From Ophiothrix spiculata (Eukaryota > Echinodermata > Ophiuroidea > Amphilepidida > Ophiotrichidae), in assembly GCA_000969725.1 (NCBI GenBank), contig JXSR01S010231.1: a stretch of DNA of 24,422 nucleotides. One strand, written 5' to 3'. Below are positions 18,756 through 24,422 of this stretch, one piece after another. Made by a program: the position numbers and the translations under genes. Position 1 is the stretch's first letter, and every line of letters starts with the position of its first letter. A model generated the notes under the pieces. The model saw nothing but the letters and a program-made list of their open reading frames with translations. It was not told the DNA's origin and made no database searches.

Positions 18756-18936
18756 GGGGCTATCTACATGGGAGTGCAGATTCAGATCAATACACTACTC
18801 AGTACACTGCTTTGCATCAGTTCCTGATCTGATACCCGAGTAGTTGTCATCAAAGCTGTCAACGGAGATCTGGATTTCAGATCTGAATTTCAGATATGCG
18901 CATTGATCGGGATCTGTGTTCTGTGTAGATAGCCAT
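18756..18936. mobile_element. MITE with GGCTATCTACA ends
   Basis: The left end GGGGCTATCTACA and the complement of the right end ATGGCTATCTACA match at 11 of 13 positions. Further inside, CAGAT and GATCAAT words are mirrored too. ATT lies on both sides (18753-18755 and 18937-18939) and may be a 3-bp duplication. The interior has repeated CAGATCT/TTTCAGAT words (about 18866-18896), like subterminal repeats. There is no coding capacity. Confidence 0.5.
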
Positions 18937-18939
18937 ATT

Positions 18940-20105
18940 GATGTTTACCCCAGCTACACTAACAACAAAGTGACTTCAAAACTCTGATAAAAGCTTTCAG
19001 TTTTCAGCCTACAGCCTAACTGAGCGTTCAGAGACCAGCAATTACATCATTGCAACATTGCTCAACGCAGTCTTTACACATGCTACGAGAAATGCGCTTT
19101 AAAATTTCATGACTACGTTTCAATCAATGTTACAGTAATGAAATTGTTGGACTGTTATCACAACACCATAAGGCTGGCTTTACATAACTATATATCACTT
19201 TTAATATCATATTTGTGACAAGCAATCATGTCTTTATAATTCAGAGTTGTTATGATGCAATACAGTTCATTTGCATAAAAGATGGTCCGTCACCAATAAG
19301 TTTGACAGGTAATCCAATTGTCTACAATATGTGGCTGCCAAGCCCGTATGAGCCGTAAATGACAGAAACTTCATTTTGCGCTACAGGTGAAGATACCTGT
19401 CATGGGTCGTAATTTGCCAAAATTGATTTTTTGACAGATTCACAATCCTTGTGCTTACTATAAAATACAAGCAAAGTTTCATTGTTAGAAATGTGACATA
19501 AATCTGCATAATTTTTAAAACAATCAACAGAAAAAATAGGGCTTACTGATCATTGAACGTGTTTATTTCAGTTATACGTTTTACTCCCTGACAACCTATG
19601 ACAGCCTATAACTTGACTTCTGGAAAACGTGTGAAGTTCATTAAGGTGTCATTATAATCCTTAAAGCAAATAATTAAAAAAGTGAAAATGACATGAGGTG
19701 GCATTTAAGGCTGGTTTGGGATGGACGGTCACATATGTTATGGATTTATCAGCTGGTTGTACTTGTCACAAATTTTCCCAAGGAGGTCATGATTGCACTC
19801 ATGAAAGTCTTTATGTTATTACAAATTACCAATTGTAAAACCAACTTTTAAGCTTATAATATTCAACTTAAAAATGTGGTTGAACACATATTCACCCTAA
19901 CAGAGACATTCATTTTCATACTTTACACATGTTCATAACAGCGATGTAAATCTACAATTAAAAAGGACATGTACGCAGGTCATATACAATGAATATTAAA
20001 GTAAACATGTAAATTGTAATGATAATGCCTGGTATTATGTGATCAAGAAGCAATGAAGTATCGATATGAGAGTGATATGAACGAGCCGTTTCCTGCACCC
20101 ACCTA
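18940..20105. other. non-coding, possible old repeat
   Basis: AGGTGAAGATACCTGTCATG near 19385-19404 contains a small palindrome (AGGTGAAGATACCT). No gene or dated element can be supported. Confidence 0.35.
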
Positions 20106-20122
20106 TATGACTACCTATCCAG

Positions 20123-20194
20123 GGTTCTGATAAGGTACGCAACTTCCTCAATGACCATATAGACCTTGATACTGGGTTTGCTTTCTACACATAA
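20123..20194 (+). CDS. weak terminal-exon candidate, plus strand
   Basis: After the acceptor ACTACCTATCCAG, the plus strand reads GSDKVRNFLNDHIDLDTGFA, then FYT and TAA. The minus strand over the same bases is open too (ending IEEVAYLIRTLDR at a weak GTAGTC donor). Both readings look protein-like, so at most one is real and possibly neither. No polyadenylation signal is obvious. Confidence 0.12.
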   Translation, partial: GSDKVRNFLNDHIDLDTGFAFYT

Positions 20195-20405
20195 CTGCAT
20201 GGGCTAACTTGGAATTTAAAGTTTGTTTTCTAATTCAGCTCAGTGATCTAAATTGGTTGATCAAATTTATAAAAAAAAATTAAAAGTGTGGCCTACGCTT
20301 GTTTTTATGTTTCAAGAATTAACTAAAGCAACCCAAGTGCGGGTGCTAGGTGACAAATGCGGCAAATGGCTGCAATTTCTCTTTTCAGGGACACCTAACA
20401 CTCAC

Positions 20406-20440
20406 TTCTTCAAAAAGAAGCTTTATCTGTGTGGCAAATG
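20406..20440 (-). CDS. possible micro-exon, minus strand
   Basis: A 35-base segment lies between the acceptor CCACTTATTTCTAG and a strong donor GAA|GTGAGT on the minus strand. The only open phase starts with two bases of a split codon and reads FATQIKLLFEE. A plus-strand acceptor (TTTCTCTTTTCAG at about 20378-20388) lies just beside it, so the strand is uncertain. It is too short to stand without transcript evidence. Confidence 0.17.
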
Positions 20441-20449
20441 CTAGAAATA

Positions 20450-21800
20450 AGTGGTTTGTTTTACAATCCCATCACTACCCACTGTTGGCAGTTGAAAACC
20501 TTTCTTCTGCTTTAACTTGTGACAAGGTCTCATGTATTTATTTCTTGTAAACACAGATCTGAGAATTTCCAGGGCAAGTTAATACATACAATGTCTATAT
20601 ACTACAGAGTGTATTACATCATACGCTATTTAAAACAAATGAATGAATGGCTAGACATGACAAAATGAAGACTCAGTCGGTCGGCCTTGCTTATTTGGCC
20701 TAATAACCTTAATGAAGTTCAGTTCAGTTTGATACACCTGGACAGTTCATTACATAATTGGATCACCTGAAGATGTCCTGAATGACTGTACCTTACAAGT
20801 CACTGACATCGTTAGCTTGTCCAAAATTCCCTGATTAGTGAGGGATTTGAGGAAATCTTGTGACATGTCTGACATTAAGCAACAATTCCCAGGCCTACTT
20901 GTGATGTTATCGCATGATTTCATCAATGGTTTTTATCATAAGAACTTGATCTTATCTTAACACTGGACAGTCAAATGATAGTGAAGCTTACAGGACTCTT
21001 AAGGGATTTTCAAGATGAGTAACTTATTTGATAAGGTCAAATTATTTGGTTTGTTTTCATAAATTTAAGATATGACTTTGTATTTCTTGAACGGTTTCTT
21101 CATCTATGCAAGGTATCATGGATGAGCAATGTAAAGCTTGTTGAAATGTGTACAGGAGCCTTAAAGGGTAATTGAAGATTCCGATAGTTTACCAGGCATT
21201 ATCCAGTGACTGAAACTCAGTTCTTATTCTGTTATTCCGAAACAACTGAATTTTAACACAAGCATGTTGAAAATATATGTTCTCTTTCTGAAAATCTTCA
21301 AAAATAACAAATATGCAAATTTGACATATTTCATATGTATCGTGTTTTCAAATGTTCACCCTACTCAGAGACATATTCTTCATAATTGATCACCAAATCT
21401 TCAGCTTTTCGTAATAACAAACTCCTGCAAGAAGCATGTTTAGCAACACATTTTTACCCTGATCATTTAGTCATGGAATTACATTGGAAACTGTAACATC
21501 CCACGTATGGTTGTTGCCAAGAGACGTCAAAACTAGCAAGAGATATTGTAAAGCTTTATCATATATCAAATGTAAAATTTAAAACAGCTTCGATATTAAA
21601 AAAGTGCAATTTACACTTATTTATAGAATTAAGGTAAACACCAGTTATAGCAATCTGGAAGGGAAAAAGAAGAAATAGGACCAAGGAATATAATTGTTGA
21701 TGTTTATGTTAGCCCTTATTCAATTTTCAAGTTGATAATAGAGGGCAGATGACTAGTAAAACACATGGTATAAGAATATCTTATTCTATACTACAATAAA
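20450..21800. other. non-coding, nothing recognised
   Basis: AT-rich with short frames only and no splice-bounded segment I would defend. Confidence 0.4.
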
Positions 21801-21802
21801 GC

Positions 21803-22481
21803 TAATGTTGCGTGTATGTGACATCATAGCTGAGAGGTGAAAGCATCAGACTCTCAATTCATGGACTGTGGAACGAATCCCAAGGCCAGTCGCTTCAGCC
21901 AAAAAAGGTTCCAGAAGTAATAATTGTTGTTCGATTCATGTAGTTAGCAAAAACAACTGATTAATCTAGATGTGAATAAGTTGTTGAGTGGTTTCATACC
22001 AGCTTGGTGTTCATGTGTAGTTGGTGCTACAAAGTTTCCAAATGAAACAATCCTGAGTCTAAGTGACAGACAGACCAATGCTGTATGTTTGCTGTGCTAC
22101 ATACGGATCTAAGAGGAGAGACACTCACGAAAATGATTTAGAAAAAAATGGATAATGTTGTGTGTATGTGACATCATGGTTGAGAGGTATAAGCATCATA
22201 CTCTCAATCCATGGATCCCATGGGATTAAATAATAGAGCCTGCAATAAAGCTAAAAAAATCTCAAAAGTAATAATTGACATTAAGAGTCATGTAGTTCAC
22301 CAATACGACTGATTAATCTAGATGTTAAATAAGTTGTTGAGTGGTTTCAAACCAGCTTGGTGTTAACGTAGTAGCTACCCTAAGAGACAGCCAGACATAT
22401 ACTGTACGTTTGCAATATGCTGTGCTAATATGGATCTAAGAGAAGCGAAACTTGCAGAGAAAGTTCAGAAAAACATGGGGA
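21803..22481 (+). repeat. tandem dimer of a ~350-bp tRNA-headed repeat
   Basis: Copy 1 (21803-22152) and copy 2 (22153 to about 22481) lie head to tail. Both begin AATGTTG(C/T)GTGTATGTGACATC, and they share GCATCA(G/T)ACTCTCAAT, ACTGATTAATCTAGATGT, AAGTTGTTGAGTGGTTTCA, ACCAGCTTGGTGTT and GGATCTAAGAG. The start of copy 1 contains AGCTGAGAGGTGAAAGC and GGAACGAATCC, similar to tRNA box A and box B, so the unit is probably a tRNA-derived SINE. In copy 2 the box B region has decayed. The period is 350 bases. Confidence 0.7.
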
Positions 22482-22854
22482 TGAACATTTTTATTTGGTC
22501 AAAAAGTGCACAAAATATCAGGTTGTTACTAGGCATTGAGCACGTACAGTATACTGTAAGCAAAGTATGTTTTGAAGAAATCCTCATGTAACATGCATGC
22601 AAAGTTGTTTGAAAGAATGTCTCAGCTAAAACTGAGAAATGTTGAACCTAATATACATTGGATTGTTTTTAAAATGAAGCTAGGGGCCTACATCAGTGGT
22701 TACAAATCAACCAATGTAATACCAAGTGAATCGAAAGCTAAACAAATAAACAAGGTACAGATTATCATGTGACCGTAAGAATGATGTATCTACAATGGTT
22801 GCTATAAGTTATGTCACTAGAATTGTGAAAAATACTCAAATATCTCTGCCATTT

Positions 22855-23025
22855 GTCAGTGGCTCTTGAATTGGTTCTTAAGGTGACACCGTCACCTGAA
22901 GATCCATTTCAAGAGCCACCGACCCAAGGCTGGAAATTTAAAGTGTGCAATTCAAATCTGATCAATGGTAGCTATTGAAGATACAACTTTCTTGCACTAA
23001 TATACCAAGATAACTGTATCGAAAC
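22855..23025 (+). repeat. dispersed repeat, copy Y, with a long hairpin
   Basis: This is the second member of the 16.0-kb repeat pair. Its first 65 bases form the long hairpin described at 22859-22919. The rest (GTGCAATTCAAATCTGATCA, then AGCTATTGAAGATACAACTT) aligns with copy X. It is probably a short non-autonomous element, but no terminal repeats or duplication are clear. Confidence 0.55.
22859..22919. repeat. 29-bp-stem hairpin with a 3-base loop
   Basis: Bases 22859-22887 pair with 22891-22919 with 26 of 29 matches. The outer arm is GTGGCTCTTGAA against TTCAAGAGCCAC (12 perfect) and the inner arm is AGGTGAC against GTCACCT. The related copy at 16.06 kb keeps only the inner part. It may be a transposon palindrome, a hairpin RNA precursor or a recombination scar. 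Confidence 0.75.
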
Positions 23026-23332
23026 TTGTAGCTGTTTTCCAACGAGCAACCTTGCTCCATGAATGACTTCCTTCCAGCAAGCCTGGGTCCGATATATCCC
23101 AAATTAATTACCTACAGGAATATTTCCTGATGACCTTATCGAGCATCTAGAAACCACAATATACTTTCACACCGTGACACCTACAAGCATTAGGTTAAAA
23201 TGAAGCCTAATTAACAACACTAAGCAACAACCACATAATGCAGTGACACACTATGGCGTAGTGTGATTATTCTTGTTGGAATCCTTGATATTACTGTTTG
23301 TGGAAACTTTGAGTACAAAGTTGTGAGTGCAG

Positions 23333-23431
23333 AAGTGGACCGTCACCACCTTGAAAATGCAAGCTCCTGTGGGAGACTACTGTGTGAACGCTACCGTCTA
23401 TGCCTTTCCAAATGCAATCCACAAACGATAG
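23333..23431 (+). CDS. weak terminal-exon candidate in a less AT-rich island
   Basis: After GTGAGTGCAG, the plus strand is open for 32 codons beginning KWTVTTLKMQAPVGDYCVNA and stops at TAG. The overlapping plus frame (78 codons from 23263) and one minus frame are open as well. The island is less AT-rich than its surroundings, which by itself lowers stop frequency. The upstream acceptor has almost no pyrimidine tract. This may be a conserved or repeat-derived island and not an exon. Confidence 0.12.
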   Translation, partial: KWTVTTLKMQAPVGDYCVNATVYAFPNAIHKR

Positions 23432-23434
23432 AAA

Positions 23435-24422
23435 ATTCAAATTCCGGTCTTTGCAGTCCATCTAATGGACCGCAGAAGCAAACGCAATGCCTTGCATGAG
23501 TGGAATACAAACCCTGATAAGTGAGCACAAAGTTTGCTTGAGAAGTCTAATTAAATAAAATAAGTTCTTGTACTGTATGTGCATTTTGGTTTTCAGTTCC
23601 TAATTGGGTCTGCAGGTTTTATTTTAAGTGCTCCAGTATTCTTACTTCTAAAACTGTCACTTATTTATCACATATTGTGTGTCCCACCAAGGATACACGA
23701 GGGCTGACCAATACATTTGTGGCCTGGAGTAGAAGAGGATATGCTATGGAGTTTTAATTGTTATGTAGTTCAACTATTCATTTAATATTTAGAAAGTTTC
23801 AAATAAATATCTGCTTTCAATTTAATTTTACAAAAACTTAAATCTTTCTTGTTACAGGTTTCTAAAATTTAGACTTAAACACTAGGCAGAAAGATGTTTA
23901 GCTAAACCATGGTTTAACTGAGCATCAACTGTCAAGAAATGATACGCATCAAGCAGAACAGTGCAATGAGTCGTGCTGTTGATGAGAAATAAAACCTTGA
24001 TTTATCTAAACACCTAGCTAAAGAATATGGGCCTAAAAGTTGATAGAGTATAACCATTGTGATACTAAGAACTCCCATGTTCATTTCCTGCCTTAAATTG
24101 TTGAAATCTGCAGCCCAATTCTTTTCATGCTACTCCAGAATTCATCGTTCCCAAGTGTTAACACCATGTCTTTGTTGAATTCATTGAGTGCAGTACCTGG
24201 GAGGGAGGTTTAAAGGTAATTGCATATATGTTAAGTTTTGTTGTTTCTTCAGGTTTCGAGGTAAAATGTCAACTCTCAGACACCTCAAATAGTCAAGTTT
24301 TAAGTTTTTCTAAAATAAAAACAAAAGCAAATATGAGATGACTCACATCGAAAAGGGGGACTTTGCGACAGAACACTTTTCAAGAAACAGGTGAAAGTAG
24401 GTAGCAAAAAATAAAGAAAATA
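23435..24422. other. non-coding right end with one MITE
   Basis: GCAGTCCAT/ATGGACCGC at about 23453-23473 is a small palindrome next to the GC-rich island. The only supported element is the MITE at 23893-24014. No feature was seen from 24015 to the end. Confidence 0.35.
23893..24014. mobile_element. short MITE, SINE-free relative of the 7.3-kb element
   Basis: The ends ATGTTTAGCTAAACCATGGT and the complement of the right end GTGTTTAGATAAATCAAGGT are inverted repeats. The interior matches the split element at 7318-7775, including GAGCATCAACTGTCA and CAATGAGTCGTGCTGTTGAT. It has no ORF and shows the uninterrupted form of the family. Confidence 0.6.

Noticed and set aside
23114..23148. A 35-base minus-strand micro-exon (LDKVIRKYSC)
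   Set aside because: The acceptor is mediocre and the donor GTAATT is weak. Many such short segments are expected by chance in 24 kb.
1..24422. CRISPR arrays, prophage, operons, a retroviral insertion or a novel multi-gene system
   Set aside because: There are no regularly spaced short repeats, no gene-dense run, and no long terminal repeats with gag/pol-like frames. The window reads as eukaryotic intron or intergenic DNA.

Overview
The window looks like non-coding DNA from an animal nuclear genome, most likely a marine invertebrate deuterostome such as an echinoderm. By eye it is AT-rich, it has no dense ORFs, and the longest open frames (144, 135 and 103 codons) look like chance or repeat-derived frames. 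It carries short open segments bounded by GT/AG splice signals, many miniature inverted-repeat transposable elements (MITEs), tRNA-derived SINEs with ATT-type tails, and frequent 'taggcctat'-like words. The organism call rests on this overall texture and is an inference.

Gene content is sparse. The best coding evidence is an internal exon on the minus strand at 14405-14580. It has 58 uninterrupted codons, a pyrimidine-rich acceptor ending TTTGCAG and a canonical donor CAG|GTAAGA. A second minus-strand exon at 989-1067 has a very good acceptor and ends in an in-frame TAA, with a possible AATAAA about 500 bases downstream. Weaker minus-strand candidates at 13752-13859, 12681-12752 and 20406-20440 could belong to the same long-intron gene. 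Their phases do not all join directly, so exons are missing or some candidates are false. I do not recognise the protein. Plus-strand candidates are weaker still.

Most of the identifiable content is transposon-derived. From left to right: a SINE fragment with a (TAA)n tail (3600-3740); a non-autonomous hAT element with a perfect 8-bp target duplication (4134-4447); the first of three copies of a ~320-360 bp inverted-repeat family (4712-5031, 13885-14240, 17460-17796); a LINE-like 3' end (6150-6283); a piggyBac-type MITE flanked by TTAA (6409-6546); a SINE nested inside an inverted-repeat element (7318-7775) whose SINE-free relative lies at 23893-24014; two foldback structures (8420-8746); a repeat-rich ~790 bp element with a perfect 21-bp hairpin (11418-12204); two copies of a Harbinger-like MITE with 3-bp duplications (12757-12984, 15742-15960); a tRNA-like SINE (about 15022-15288); a small hAT-like MITE (16906-17055); a degenerate SINE (about 17170-17370); a MITE at 18756-18936; a tandem dimer of a tRNA-headed repeat (21803-22481); and a dispersed repeat pair, one copy of which forms a 29-bp-stem hairpin (22859-22919).

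The picture is of introns of one long gene on the minus strand, or intron plus intergenic DNA, heavily colonised by short non-autonomous elements. I found no operon-like arrangement, CRISPR array, phage module or other novel multi-gene system. The most useful observations are the hAT, piggyBac, Harbinger-like and nested insertions, the two strong hairpins, and the splice-bounded exons.
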